Shown: piece after piece, positions 35,761 to 48,660 of the stretch
Numbering within the stretch: position 1 is the stretch's first letter
Layout: each line of letters opens with the position of its first letter
Origin: Oreocharis arfaki
Taxonomy: Eukaryota > Chordata > Aves > Passeriformes > Paramythiidae
Direction: 5' to 3'
Assembly (NCBI GenBank): GCA_013398015.1
Contig: VZRR01002303.1
Coordinates: 1 to 64,000 of the forward strand
DNA: 64,000 nucleotides
Position numbers and translations under genes: made by a program
The notes under the pieces: generated by a model
The model's database searches: none
Seen by the model: only the letters and a program-made list of their open reading frames with translations
What the model was told of the DNA's origin: nothing

Positions 35761-38700
35761 CTCTCTTGCTGTTTTTGTATAGAGCTTTATTGCATTTTCA
35801 GATTTTTCCTGTTGTCTAAAAACTACCCAGTTGCAAACACAACCTCCTCTGTGTCCATCTGCTCTGTTTTCTTTCTTCCTTTTTATTTCAATGTCCCTCT
35901 CCACACTCTTAGCTTCTGATTTCAGGAATCTGCAGGAACTCATTGGGCTCCATGTTGACCCCATAGCCAGTGTTTCCAAGCACGGAAAGAGAGAAAGAGT
36001 CAAGACAGTGGCATATTTCAAGTGTCCCTTTTGTTTTTTTAAACATATTCACACTCTTTTTGGTAAAGAAAAGACCGTTTTAAAGACAGTTTTAGAAGAG
36101 GCTAAAGTTTGCAGACATACTGTTTTGTTTTCTTTGGAACAGTTTGCAAAGATGTCAGCAGATTTGTAGGAAACAAAGCAGCATGGAGGAGTAAGGGGAT
36201 AGTTTTGAACATTGCCAAGAACTAGTGCAGCTTTTAGAACCCCAGGGAAAATAATCCATCTGTTTATCTAATGTAACATTTAAAATTAACATTACAAATC
36301 CTGTTGTTAGTGTTATTATTTCTCTTACTGTCTTGTCAAAATCATTCAACTTGCATGAAAGGAATGGAGAAATTTATCCCACAAGTAACTAGAAGAATTC
36401 TTAAGAATTTTATACTTGTCTTAAAGAATTAAAAATTATGTATTTGGAAGCAGGGCCAGGCAACCTTCTGCAGAGCACCTCTGATATAAAATTCTACTTT
36501 CTTCAGATTCATAAACATAGTAAGGGTCATACCAATGTTAAGTAAATCACAGAAATTTATTGTTAAGTAAATAAAATGTGAATTTCTTTGAATATTTTTT
36601 TCTGTTCAACACACACAAACTGTATCCACTATGCAGAGTTCATGCATTTGAATGATGATGCTCCATAAATTGCTATTGTAGACAGAAGTGCACATACATA
36701 TAAATGTGGATGTAAGACTCTTTGGTAACTAAATACATTTGGGGGAAATGACTGTCTATTTTCTTAGTCTGAAAAGATAGGCAATAATAAGGAGATGATA
36801 AAGCGGACCTGACCAGGTAGGAGCAGAATTTTGCAGTCATAGCTAGTGTTTCAGAAGTTTGTAGGAGATAGAACAAAAATAGGTAACCTGGAGGAGTCAA
36901 ATATTTTTGTGTAAGGAACTCAGTTTAATATTATTTTTCAAGCATTAAAAAAAAAATTTACAAGTAGGCCTACATGTGTGTTCCAGCAACCGGCTGATCC
37001 TTTCGCTTAGGTGTTTTCCACTTTGCAGCTACGTGTTTTATTTTCCATGTGTTGATACAGATTTAAGGAGGCACAACATTCCTCTGACCCTTTAAATAAA
37101 GGTTAATCTCAATTGGGTATTTCCTGAGCTCCAGGCCCCAGGAAATAAGCCTCCTCAGACTCGGCAGTGTGGGGAGAAGATTGTCACTGTGGGGCTGTCG
37201 TGTATGGCATCTCTGGGATTTAAGGGGAATGACAGAGAAATAGGTGATGAGTCTGGAGAGGATGGCTGCCAGGTATTGCCTCTGGAAAGCATGATTTTGT
37301 GTTAGTTGACCCCCATGGCCAAACTATTCCTTTTACAGGTATGGTCTAGCCCTTAATCACTGCGCATTATAAGCCCAAACGGGACCATTTCCAGTGCTAC
37401 ACACTAATATTATTTATTAGAAGGCCCAATAAAGCTTTCCTCTGTAGCCACACTCTTATTGTATGGTGTCATTACATAAACAAGATTTGGAAGACTGCTT
37501 CCACTTACAGACATGTAGCAAAAGGCTCAATTTGAGAGGCCCAGTAGGATGTGATTTTAGGCTTTTTTTTCCATCAACATTATAGCAGACTAAATATTGA
37601 GGATGATTTGGGGACTAGAGTGTTTCAGCAAAAAACATTTCTTGCTATAAATTATTTCCTTGTTTTTATTCCTTCACTTTAGAGACTTGAAAGTTTGGGA
37701 GTTTATTATTTTTGGTTTTTTTTTTTTTTTTTTAAATTTTGTGGAGTCTGTACCAGCATCAGCTTCCCATGTGTTAGAGGCGTCTCAGGGTTTATTAGTC
37801 AGCCTAGGTCAATTGAGATTTGTTGTATTTGCTTTCATAAAAGCTGTGTGTATTATATACTTCTTGAACTGGAAATCGCACAATGCTTCTTATTTGCCTT
37901 CAATCACTCACAGATGCAGAATGGTCAGACCATTTCCCTTTAAATTGACCTGAGGGATTAAAGGAATTCAAAGGAATTTCCAGCTAACTAGTGCCTCTGC
38001 TTTCTCTGACTTTATTTCTTGAGCCTTCGAGGTCAGAGTCTCTGGTAACTTAATCTGTCTCTGCCTCTCCCTGATTTGTTCACTTCCTTCCTTTTGTTTG
38101 CCTCCAGACCAGTAACTGAGTAGCCAGGCTCAACTCCTGTGTTTGTGTGCTTCCAGAATTTTAAACCAAATAGTTGTGTAAATCTGGTGGGAGGAGGGTG
38201 CTTGTTTAAGAGCACAGGAGTCTGAAATCCTCCTCCATAGCAGTTTATGCCCTTTAATCCTCAGCCATCGGTAGGCATAGAAGTACATCAAAGGTAGATG
38301 TGAAAAACAAGCCTGCTGGCAGTAGTTTAAATGTGCCATGCAAGGATACCAGCTTCGACTCAAAACCTCCTGTAGAGATTGGAGAAAGACTGAAAACTGG
38401 TCCCAGTGTAGCAGAGTATTGGGAACAAGTGAGGGTCTTTCAGTGCTCATAAAAGCTGTCCCAAAGAGGAGGATTTAAGAAGTTCTGACTCACAGCAGAA
38501 GATTCAAAATCCGAGGAGGGGAAGGGGGAATTTTGGAAGAGGAGAGCAAGGCCACAATCTGCTTTCAATTAGGGATGGCTAATGGCAGTTCTGCATCTTT
38601 TGGTTTTTGTTTCAGAAACTGGTTAGTCTTTGTGTGGATTGTCTCAGCTATCAGGGGACAGGAGCTTACTTAGCAGGTGGCCATCCAAAAAGTGGATCAT

Positions 38701-41700
38701 GCTTTTAAAAATACCTTTAACTCTTTTGTTCTCTGCCTGCTGTCGTAACTGTGGTGTTTCTAGTTTTGACATCTGCTCCTCATCCAATTACTCATTTTGA
38801 CTAAGTACTTGTAGGGCATGAAAGCAGCTTTCTTTCAAAGACTTTATGTGTCATTACTTTGCTGACTGCCATCTTCTCTATAAATCAGTTCCTATTTAAA
38901 AAAAGAAATTAAAACCCAAACCCAGCAAACTTCCAATCAGATTGGTGATTAAAAAAATTAAAAGTAAAATAAAAAAGCTTTCTCTTTTGTTTTCTCTTGA
39001 ATTTTTTAACATGAAAAGTACTCATAAAGAGTATTGATTCTTAAAAAGTAGTTATTTAAAAATCTCACAATCATCAATATGATCAAGGGAGTAAAAATCT
39101 TCCAAACAGGAACAAGATCTTTCCAAGAAAAACAGTAATTTTTGGCTTGTGTTTGCCAAATAAAGGAAAAATAAATCTCTTGTCGTTACTAACACTGCCA
39201 CCTTCCTGTCCAATGTGTTATGGTGATCCCCCAAAAACTAATTTAAAGACTTATTTTACCTGCTAATCCTGATTAAAATGAGGAAAACAAGTAGAATGTG
39301 AGAAAAAAATATAACGCATGATTGTCCTTGAATAATGTTGAATTTTTAGACAGCAAGCAGTTGCCACTTAAAAGTTATCATTTATGTTATGTCTTCATTG
39401 TGACCAGACATGCAAATTCTGTGAGGATGGAACAAAGCTTGTGGTACCTCTGAATCCATCTAAAGTAGTCAGAAGCATTTCCAGCAGTTTTGCCAATATT
39501 TATTTGGAATTGAAAGAGCCTGAGGAAACTCAGAAAAATGTTGAGTTTCAGTAATCAATGGGATCTAAGAATTAAGATTAATTAATTAATCTAAGAATTA
39601 AGGGATCTAAGAATATGGAGAGAAAAAGTGGATGATGAACTCAAGGGATAAAATATGTCAGCCTGGTTTTGAAGTTCAGTCTTATCTTTGCTTGTTCAAG
39701 TTTTAGAAAGGAGGAAGGAAACGTTAATGAAGCTGCTGTATCTACCAAGCTGCCTTTTAATCCTGTCTCCTTCTCCTTCACTGCTCTAGTGAGTGCTCTG
39801 TCCTGTTATTTATTGCTTTCTGGTGACAAGAAAGAAAGTGATTTTATAAGGTAAATAAAACCTTAAGTGTGTGAAATATTTTTCTTCATTTTCATATAGG
39901 CATCTTCCCATAAATTGTACAACAATTGTCTCAGGTGAAATTCAAAAGCCTGAATCAGCTTCAGAGTTATTGTGATTGTTTCTAGCAGCTTGTGGAGGTC
40001 TACGTTCTTTTGGCTTACCTAGGATGCACATCCTCCTGAATCAAAAATGTGGTCTGTGGCTCCTTTATATGAAATTTCTCCCATGTTATACTGGTGAATG
40101 AGCCACAGTTATTAGTTCCCTCTGTAGAGAGGGATTGGCTGTTTTCTCCTATCCATCTCAGTTTGGGAAAGAGGTATTGGCAGCTTAATAGAAGTGATCT
40201 CTATCGATAAGACTGTGAACAGAAGTGTGAAGGGGACTTTGGAACAATGATTTTACTGAGGAAAAATGTGGGGGAATTTACTTGGCTCTTGGAACTCCAA
40301 GGCAGGCTAGCAGACTGCTACAGCCAAAGCAGGAAGCTGCACACCCACAGCAATGCCACACAAATGCATCAGGTGGTGATCTAAAAAAAAAACTGTAGTG
40401 TGACACATGTAGGGAGAGAACCATCATATAAATTGCAAAAATATGTATTTTGTAGTGTGCTATACTCTTTTGTTTTAAATGGTACAACAGATGGTGGTGC
40501 ATTTTTCCAAGTCTTCAGGGAGGCTAGACTTAGATTTTAGAGCAGGGATATTTTTTCTGTCGTTCAGTCTACGTTTATTTTGGCTTCCTTCCATCTTCTG
40601 ACTCACAGTTATACCTTCATGGACCAGGAAGCGTGTGCAGCTCCATGCTGCAGACCACCATGTACTCTCTGAACTTGCTGCCTTCAGTAGATGATGAAGA
40701 GGAAGAGGGGCTGGAAGGGTCACTTATAGTCAGTCCTTGACTTGAATAATTGTGATGTCTCCCTGGTGCCTGCATTCTGCAGTTAATCATAGCAGTATTT
40801 AGCTGATCTTGCTGCATTTTAAGTCTGTGAAAATAATGAAACTGATTTCCATAGAAAACGGCTCAGGACCTGTGTTTTTGATCATGCTGCTTAATCCTTC
40901 ATTTTTGGAAGTTCTCTGAACTTTCTCTGACATGTTAGCAACTTTCTTGTTTTACCTGAGTTGCCAAGAAATTAATATTGATGTTTGAGTTCAGTCACAC
41001 CACTGCTGTATAGAGAACTGTCACTTCTTTTATATGAGAAATGATGGCTTTTTCATATGGTTTCATAAAGTGTATTGATCTTTTTTGCCACCAATTTTCT
41101 ATTACAAGTTCTTTGCTAATTTTGACTTTCCTATTAGTCTTCAGCTTTTTTCCTTCCCTGTTTTGCAGATACCTCCCTCCTGCTGCATATCTGTTTCAGT
41201 TTATTTTGCCTCAGACACTTTAACTTGTCATTTTCACAAGGCTCTCATTTTGTGACTTCCTGCCTATACTTCTGACCCCTCTAGGACACTTTGGTTTATG
41301 ATTAAACAAGCCTGTTCATAGGCTTCATGAAAGAAGAGACTGTGCATTTGTAGGTTTATTTTTATTGAATCATAGTGAAAATTTCACCTTGAGGGAGGGC
41401 TTTATTACATTTAACTACTTAGCCAGGATTTATTAAAAATAAACAGCATAGGAGTCAAGACCTTCCAGATGGGATCTCACGTTAAATTTTGCTTCAAAAC
41501 ATATACAGACTTACGGGTTATCTACTTACAATTCCTCTGATTAATGAATCTTAGATCAGCCTAGATTAGTTGCTCATTACTTTGAGTTCAGATACTCCAA
41601 AAATCTTTGTATACCATGGGTTTGGACAGGCTGAGTGTGGTGACTGAAGAGGAATTTCCCTTCTCAAGGCACTTTTATGTGGGAACAATAATTAAAAACA

Positions 41701-43564
41701 CCACATAGGAAAGAATAGACCTGTACCTAATGCTCTGTCATGATTAAGGTCATTACAGCATTTCTGGGGAATCTGCCATTTTTAAGAAGTCTTAGATTGT
41801 TGTCCTGCTGTGCTAAATAGGTAAACCCTAGCTTGAGGTCAATATTTGTGGGAGTTGAGGGACAACTGGATCTTTGCAGTGAAAGCATCTTTTATCAGAT
41901 CCTAACTCAGAGATTATTCATATTGTAATATTTTTTGTTATTCTAATTATTCATACTGCCATATTTTTCTCCTGGTGTGTTGAAGAGTCAAAAAATTCCA
42001 GTTAAAAATTCAATGGTTTGATTTTGTAGAATGTTTATAGAAAAAGAAAGTATTCCGCCACGTAAATGAAAAGGTTGCGCTGAGCCAGGTTTTCATCTGT
42101 TGTATCAGTGTAGTGCTAAACAAATTCTACTCATCCTAGTGCAATGACATGGGATTTTTTGCTGGCTTCACACTGGACTTACCAAGATCAGACTCTAAAT
42201 TTCTATTTTTAATGGACTTTAGGGAAAGTATTGAGACTGTCTAAAGGATTTCTGCAACACACGTGGACTGTGTGTATGTTTCTTTACATGTATGTATGGC
42301 AACCTTTTAGAGACAATAGCAGGGAAAAACGTCCTTGACAGAAGTGACTTAGAGGCCTAATACATTTTTTAATTTCTTTTTTGTCCCTAACACTACTGTG
42401 TTGGTAAGGTTTAAATAAGCATACTGCACAGCTATAGAAGAAATATTCTCAACTGTATTACATCAAAAACTGGAGCTCAGGCAAGCTAAAATCAAAGCCT
42501 GTGTCAAGTACATCAAGATCACCATCAGGCTTTGTCTGCCTGCTAAAAAGAGCTTACTCTTGATAAAGGGGAAAAAGGCAGGAGGAAGCAAGGTTTTACA
42601 CTTATAACTCACATTCCATATCACATAACAGCTGCTCCAGGCTTTGTCTCATCCTTTAAATCTATTCTTTACAGAGGAATGAAATAAAGGAATGAGAAAT
42701 CCACAGAAGGAGGTGTGTAGTGCCTACGCAAAGAATCCCTCTATGCTGACAGCTTGCTGTAATGCCATTTAGACTTCCCCACCCTCAGCCAAGGAAAAAG
42801 GAACACGTCTGTGTGCTGTGTGTGCCTTCGCCTTACCCCCTGCACGCTCGTGCTCATTACAGCTCTTTCTTTAAACTGCTGGCTAGACAGCTGGCCATGC
42901 CTCAGAGGAGCGTGGGGTAAGGGAGCATATAAATTACTGTTGCATTTTATGGCCAAGATAAACTCAAACTGCAGGGTTATAGCCTGAACTGACACACAAA
43001 AAAGAGAACCTTGCAGGCCTCTGAAAAGCAAAGGGAAAGAAAAGGGAAGTAAATGTATTTCAGCTAATCTACCAGTGGTGGTGGGGGTGGGGAAAAGAAA
43101 AGGCACCTGAAAGATAGATCGTCTCTAGGTCTAAAGAGAAGAGCTAGGTTAATACTTCTGTGTTTGTAGCTATAAATCTGTAACTTAAAATTAGTGTTTT
43201 TTAAGAAGCTTTAGGCTTTCTTGTATTATGTCATCACTGTAGATTTTCAAAGATGGCAAAGGATAAGGCGTGTATAATTTCCATATTGTACATTTTATTA
43301 AATGAGGTTTAATATATATGCACTTTCAAGTAGGTCAGTGCTTGGATAACCTTCCCAGATGAGCACTGAGCAGGCTGGTCTACTTGGATCTGTCTGTGCT
43401 GGCTCCATGACTCCCACGTGTGATAGGCTATAGCCTGTTATTTTTTAAAAAGGATTCAAGATACATCTGAGTGTGAAAGAGTTACTAAGAAATAAAATGT
43501 AATTTCATCCATGTTAATTTGTGATTGACTTTACACAGGAAAGAACAAAGAGTGGTTCCTAATT
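35761..43564. other. Long mostly unique stretch without a recognised gene
   Basis: I find no supported gene. A T-run lies at 37716-37733, an AATTAA-rich triplicated word at 39560-39617, and a small A-run near 40383-40391. The part at 36970-37330 is less AT-rich and could be a conserved noncoding element. The open frame at 42741-43106 on the minus strand (121 codons) is proline/leucine-rich with no recognisable domain, and was not called. Confidence 0.5.
39560..39617. repeat. Triplicated GGATCTAAGAATTAA-like word around a TTAATTAA palindrome
   Basis: GGATCTAAGAATTAA, AATCTAAGAATTAA and GGATCTAAGAATATG follow each other, separated by GATTAATTAATT. It looks like a short local duplication and is not a known element. 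Confidence 0.75.
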
Positions 43565-44770
43565 CCACAGAGTCACAGAATGGGTCTGGTTGGACAGGAC
43601 CGAAGTGGGTCATGTGGTCCAACCTCCCTGTTCAAGCAGGGTCATCCCAGGGCACATGACATAGGATTGCATCCAGACAAGTATAGAATACCTCCAGTGA
43701 GGGAGAATCTGCACCTTCTCTGGGCATCCTGTTGAAGTGTCAGTCACTTGCACAGTAAAAATGTTCAAGAGTAACTTCCTGCACATCAGTTTCTGCCTGT
43801 TACCTCCTGTCCTATTGCTTGGCACCACTGAACAGAGCCTGACTCCATCCTCTTGACACCCTCCCTTCAGATATCTACTGACATTTATGAGGTCCTTTCT
43901 CAGTTGGCTTTTCTTCAGGCTGAACACACCCAACTCCCTCAGCCTTTCCATTCATAAGAGAGATACTCCAGACTCTTAATCATCTTGTCGCTCACAGCTT
44001 GGCCCACTACAGGAACTCTGTTTCTCTCGTGAACTGAGAAGCCCTTCACTGGACACAGCAGTGCAGATGAGGCTTCACTAGGGGCTGAGCAGAGAGGCAG
44101 GATCTCCTTTGACCTCCTGGCAATTCTCTTCCTAATGCACACTTAGATACCATTGGCCCTGGCCACCAGGGTACTGCTGGCTCATGGAGAGCTTGTTGTC
44201 CACCAGAAGCCACAGGTCCTTCTCCATAGAGCTGCTTTCCTGCTCCTGTGTCTTTTCTACTCAAACTTGGGTTATGATAGGAGTTCTCTATTCATCCAGG
44301 TACATATCTTGCCTTCTTCTCCCAGTTTCTTGCTCACTGGGATGCATTGTTCTGGAGCCTGGCTTGGAACCCCCCTCCATGCAGGGCTTGTTCACTTGTG
44401 ACTCTTCCAAGAAGATCCCTAATGAGGCTAAAGTTAGCTCTTTAGCCTCAAACAATCCACAATCTCCTGGTCACTACAGCCAAGGCTGTCCCCACATCAC
44501 GTCTACAGCAAGGCTTTCCCTCTCTCTTAGTGTAAGTTCCAGCAGCACATGATTCCTTGTAGGATCCTCCACTGCCTGTGTCAGGAAGTTGTCAATGCTT
44601 TCCCGGAAACTCCTGGACTGTTTGTGATTCACTGTGTTACTTCTCCAGCAGATTTTAGGGTAGCTAAAGTCCTCCATGATAACCAGTGTTTGAGAAACTT
44701 TATTTAATTCTGCTCCTGGTACTGGAAGGTTATTTGGAGAATACAGGATTTGTTTGAATGCCAGCATGGA
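43565..44770 (-). mobile_element. CR1 LINE, antisense, with endonuclease segment fused to 3' end (RT core missing)
   Basis: On the minus strand the order is as follows. First (44767-44474) comes an ORF2 endonuclease segment with VIMEDFSYPKICWRSN and DNFLTQAVEDPTR, matching the CR1 endonuclease blocks (V.MGDFN.PDICW and NFL.Q...EPTR). Next (about 44470-44270) is a broken linker region. Near 44260 the sequence jumps to EKDLWLLVDNKLSMSQQ, the C-terminal ORF2 block. It then continues through the 3' region to the terminal octamers at 43565. Several hundred codons of RT that normally lie between are absent, so the copy carries a large internal deletion. Stops break every frame; it cannot be active. 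Confidence 0.88.
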
Positions 44771-45585
44771 TTTATGCTGCAGCCTGAAATATCAGGTGCC
44801 AAATATTCAGATAGTTGTATATAAAAACTCCAGTCCATTACCTCACTCTACTGTAAGTATTCCCTGGGAGTGCCACACAGTTTATGCAACAAAGAGAAGC
44901 TGAAATCTATACGGCTTGGCTCCTTTCCTCAGGAAACTGTGCTCCAGTGCCAGAAGACCAACAAAGTAAGTACTGGGCGTACTTGTTTTCAAAAACCTAT
45001 GGACTGGAGCACAGTGTGTGGTATGTAATACTGCTCTGCTGCAAGAAAACATAAAGCATGAAGCTTTATCTTTCAGCCAGAAACCCTGGGACCTGTGGGA
45101 GACCACAGTCTAAATCAAGAATCAAAACACTTCCCCAGCACAAATTGAAAAGGAGTCCTTGTACTGTGCTGGCAAATATACAGACAGAGGATGACTTCTA
45201 AATGCTTGAAAGGTTCTCAGAACAACTTTGTGACTTTTTTAGGTGAAAAAAATAGTAATACCAGATATATATTTGTTGTACTTTTGTGGAGGACTGGCAG
45301 GTCAGAAAGAAAGCTTTTATGAAAAATTTGTTTTTGTTTGCAATTATTTGTTTGCTGCATACTTAACAGTGTGATGATGGTCACTAAAATGTGATTATAT
45401 TGTATAAATAAAATGTCAGAAGTGAGGCACAATATTCTACACAATTTATAATGACACAAATTCTACTAAGACAAGCCATAACAGTCAACACTATACACTT
45501 CAACACGCAGGGTATTCTCTATACCAAGATGAATGACTGAGTTTAAGAAAACCCTCCTGATTTCTGTTCAAATGTCATAGCACTA
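44771..45585. other. Unique sequence, nothing recognised
   Basis: No repeat landmarks or supported exons were seen between the antisense CR1 and the second LTR. Confidence 0.5.
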
Positions 45586-46434
45586 TGTCATGGTTACAGC
45601 AGAAAGAATGACAAAGGTGTGACCAAACTATGTATTCTGCACCCATTTACGCTATTCCTGGCAAACTGTTGATGGTGCGTCTTTCACAGCAGCTGTCTAG
45701 TGCACAGCCCACCCCGCAGGCTATGAGCTGGGCATTAAACGAGATAAGGAAAAAAGAGACAACCCAGTGAGGGTTCACTGTAAGTTCCACATGTGAAACA
45801 ATTATTAAATAGATTAAAATTTAGTGGCTTGACACAGTGAGGCAGGGTAATGTTTCTTTTCCTTCACGCCAATGACTCAGCCCCGATAACTCCCTCCGGG
45901 GAAGCAGCAGCACAGTCCCACCCATTCTGAGGGTGTCGTCTCTGCTAATGGGCCATAATGACCTCAGTGGCACCAGCAGAATAGACAGCTGCAATGACCA
46001 TCAAGGGTTCCAAAAATATCCTATGACTCACAGGATTACATCATTCCATTGTGAAACTTGCTGCCCTGAGGGAGGTACTGAACTGGTTCCTGCCTGAACT
46101 TTGAGGGTATATAATCCTGGGGTTTGGGAACTGGGACACCACCACCACCTCTGAACATCTAGAGAAGGACATGAACTCCCACAGGACCACCACCTTCAAC
46201 AACACTGCAACCATCACTTCAACAGCTCTGCAACCACCGCTTAATCGGACTGAGGCCACCACCATGACCAACAGGGGCCAGTTTGTACTCTGATTTTGTG
46301 GGTTTAAACCAGTTTTTCTGTATCATTGCATTTATTGTAATCTTTCAACTAAATTGTAGCTCTGACTTGAAATCTCTCGCAAGGTATTTGTGTGGGGTTA
46401 ATTTCTCCCACTGGTTTACTTTCAAACTGACACA
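45586..46434 (+). mobile_element. Solo LTR, probably ERVL-like, with a secondary 62-bp insertion
   Basis: The segment begins TGTCATGG and ends TTTCAAACTGACACA, giving TG...CA ends. It is flanked by CACTA on the left (45581-45585) and CATTA on the right (46435-46439), a 5-bp duplication with one mismatch. A TATATAATCC box lies near 46108, followed by an ACC-rich stretch and CAGTTTTTCTGTATCATTGC-like sequence. Its ending word (ATTTCTCCCACTGGTTTACTTTCAAACTGACA) resembles avian ERVL LTR ends as I recall them. No gag, pol or env sequence is next to it. It contains a 62-bp segment with its own 8-bp direct repeat. Boundaries rest on the end motifs and are less certain than for the LTR at 34.7 kb. 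Confidence 0.6.
45773..45834. repeat. 62-bp insertion within the LTR, copy A of a local repeat
   Basis: TTCACTGTAAGTTCCACATG through TTTAGTGGCTTGACA matches 48861-48921 over 61 bases with one C/T difference. It is bracketed by the perfect 8-bp direct repeat CAGTGAGG (45765-45772 and 45835-45842). No terminal inverted repeat is visible. It therefore looks like DNA inserted into the LTR, with the 48.86-kb copy as the likely source. Confidence 0.85.
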
Positions 46435-47592
46435 CATTACCACTTCAAGCAAGTTCAAATAAGGTTCAAATGTGGATATATACTTCCTACCAAAACCTAC
46501 CCAGCAAAACTTAAAAACATTGAGACTGAGCTGTGGACACCATCTATACTGAGACAGGTGTTGACAACTTCGGGCCTTGTAACATGGTCTTCTGTTGATG
46601 AGATGCAAATGGTACCACCCTCCAGTTTTCTCACCCCCTGGGCTCTCACACAAGGTGCACCAACCCCAGGAGTGAGCAAGAATAACCCCTGTTGTGTGAG
46701 GCAGAATCATTAATATTTATATATAATAAATATATATTTATATTTAGTCTACATTAGAAAAAAGAAACAACAAATCACAAACAAACAAACAAAATCAAAA
46801 AAATAAATCAAGCTTTACTAACATTTAAGTTGACACCAGTATCCCCATTTGCTCAGCAGCTCAAAGCATCATGTACCATACACCATACTGATGATGGGGG
46901 TGCAGAGGATTTCACAGGGGTGCCCTCCCTCACCTGCTCACTTCCAGGATATGGTCACTGTAACTGACCTGCCAGGGTAGGAGGCTCAGAGGAGATGGGC
47001 CAGGGCAATGTGTCCATGAAGCTCAGGGAAGAAGGCAGCCTGGGACTGATCACAAGAGCTGCAAAGAAGCTGACTTGACCTCAACACCAAGGGGATCTCA
47101 GAGTGACCTTTGTTATAGATCAACAGCTATCAGCTGCCGAGTGGTGACCACCCAGTGGAGGAAAGGTTTCTCCCTCAATTCATTCCTTTGAATGTCTCCC
47201 TGGGTTAGGCAGGCCAGCATGGGGGAAGGGAACAATGGGTTCAGCCCAATACTGAGCAAAAAAACTGAACAACTAATAAAATAATTTCATAGAGAGCAAC
47301 AGGCTTGAGACACCTTCAACTCACAGATGCCTTCCCAGAAACTGGAGATGCCCAATATCCTGTTGAGTACATTAGAAAGACTTGTAGTGGGATTCCCACT
47401 CATGTTTAAACGGTTTGTTGCAGTTGTTACATACGTTTTCAAAAATGTAATTTACGTTTGTATAGTGTTCTGTAATATATTTTGTATCAGTCTGATAAAT
47501 CAGAAATTTCATGTAACATCAAGTATCTTTAAACAAGTAAATTTGCTGTTAAACATTAGACTGTCAATTTATGAGATGTCCGAAAGAACCTG
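46435..47592. other. Region right of the LTR; unidentified GC-richer block
   Basis: The sequence at 46850-47250 is clearly richer in GC than its surroundings and might be an unrecognised repeat, but I could not match it to CR1 or LTR landmarks. An AT-palindromic run (TATATAATAAATATATATTTATATT) lies near 46718-46745. No gene is supported. Confidence 0.4.
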
Positions 47593-47815
47593 ATCACAGA
47601 GTAGTGGACTCCAACAAGAAGGTTCCTCCAGAGCATCAGGAAAGTGAGGGTGACTGGGCACTGGTTCAGGTTGTCCAGAGAAATTGTGGAGTCTTACACT
47701 TTGGAGACATGCCAGAGCTGTATTGGCACAGCCTAGGGCAATTGGCTTTAGGTGGCCCTGCTTAAGACAACTAGGTGACATCCAGAGGTCCCTGTCAGCC
47801 CCAAACTTTCCTACA
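47593..47815 (+). mobile_element. CR1 LINE 3' end, sense, lacking terminal octamers
   Basis: GTGACTGGGCACTGGTTCAGGTTGTCCAGAGAAATTGTGGAGTC-like sequence is followed by GCACAGCCTAGGGCAATTGGC, TAGGTGGCCCTGCTTAAG and GACATCCAGAGGTCCCTGTCAGCCCC. These are CR1 3' landmarks in sense order. The copy is diverged and its final ATTCTGTG repeats are not visible. Confidence 0.8.
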
Positions 47816-48660
47816 CTCTCAGAGGCCATGACCTGCCTTGCAGAGTGACATGTTGCTTCTCTCCTCTTCATGCAAGCATCCTTTTTAAGCCAGGAATTAA
47901 TACACAATGGCTTTCATCATGCTACTTACATTCAGGTCCTGGGCCTATTCCGTGATGCTGAAAAATGCTGAATTTTACTAATATGCAAGGGAAATGTGAA
48001 AAGGATTGCGCTCAAAGATGTTCAAAACAGCTCTGACTTGAAGTTCACTGGAACCTTCCTGAAAGGGTCTGGGTCATCCCTGCTATGAGTGCTCCTTCTG
48101 CCAGCTTCAGCAGCGTAGGGAAGGCTGGTGTGCACTGCCCCATTACCTTGCAGTCAGGAGGCTGAGTCCCTGCACTAAGGTGTCCATCTTGCTTGAGGTG
48201 CTGAACTTCTGTGAACACAGTGGGGAAGAAAATCAGAGCTGCCGGACAGACCCCTCTTTTGTCATACTGAAAAAGAGAAGAAATTTGTATTTTACAGAGA
48301 ACTTGTCCATTCCCTTCTTAATGGAAATAAAAAACTTCTGGTACTAACCCTACATTTTCTGTAAGGGGTAGATTGAAGCCAAGCGTGGATTACCTGTCAC
48401 CTTCCTAATTATTGCATTTTATAAGAACAGCTTTTTATGTCCAGAGATTTCTCAGAGACTGGCATAGGACCTCTACAAGGTCCTAAACCGGGCATTGATA
48501 TTTATATTGTTGCAAGTGCGTGACTGGACACAAAAGCCATTTAAGTACTGTAATCTGCTCTCAGTCCACAGTAATACAGTATTCATGCATCCTCTCTGCT
48601 GTCTGTCATGAATCATGATTGTTGACAAATAAAGGTAAAAGGCTTCACAACAGTGCATAC

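Noticed and set aside
42741..43106. 121-codon minus-strand frame rich in P and L
   Set aside because: No recognisable motif or signal peptide and no transcript features; judged chance.
43610..43951. 113-codon minus-strand frame
   Set aside because: It is CR1 3' region translated, with terms such as ERLRELGVFSL coming from the conserved untranslated block.
45773..45834. hAT-type MITE, suggested by the 8-bp direct repeat
   Set aside because: No terminal inverted repeats or hAT end motifs are visible; a templated insertion fits better, pending a genome-wide copy search.
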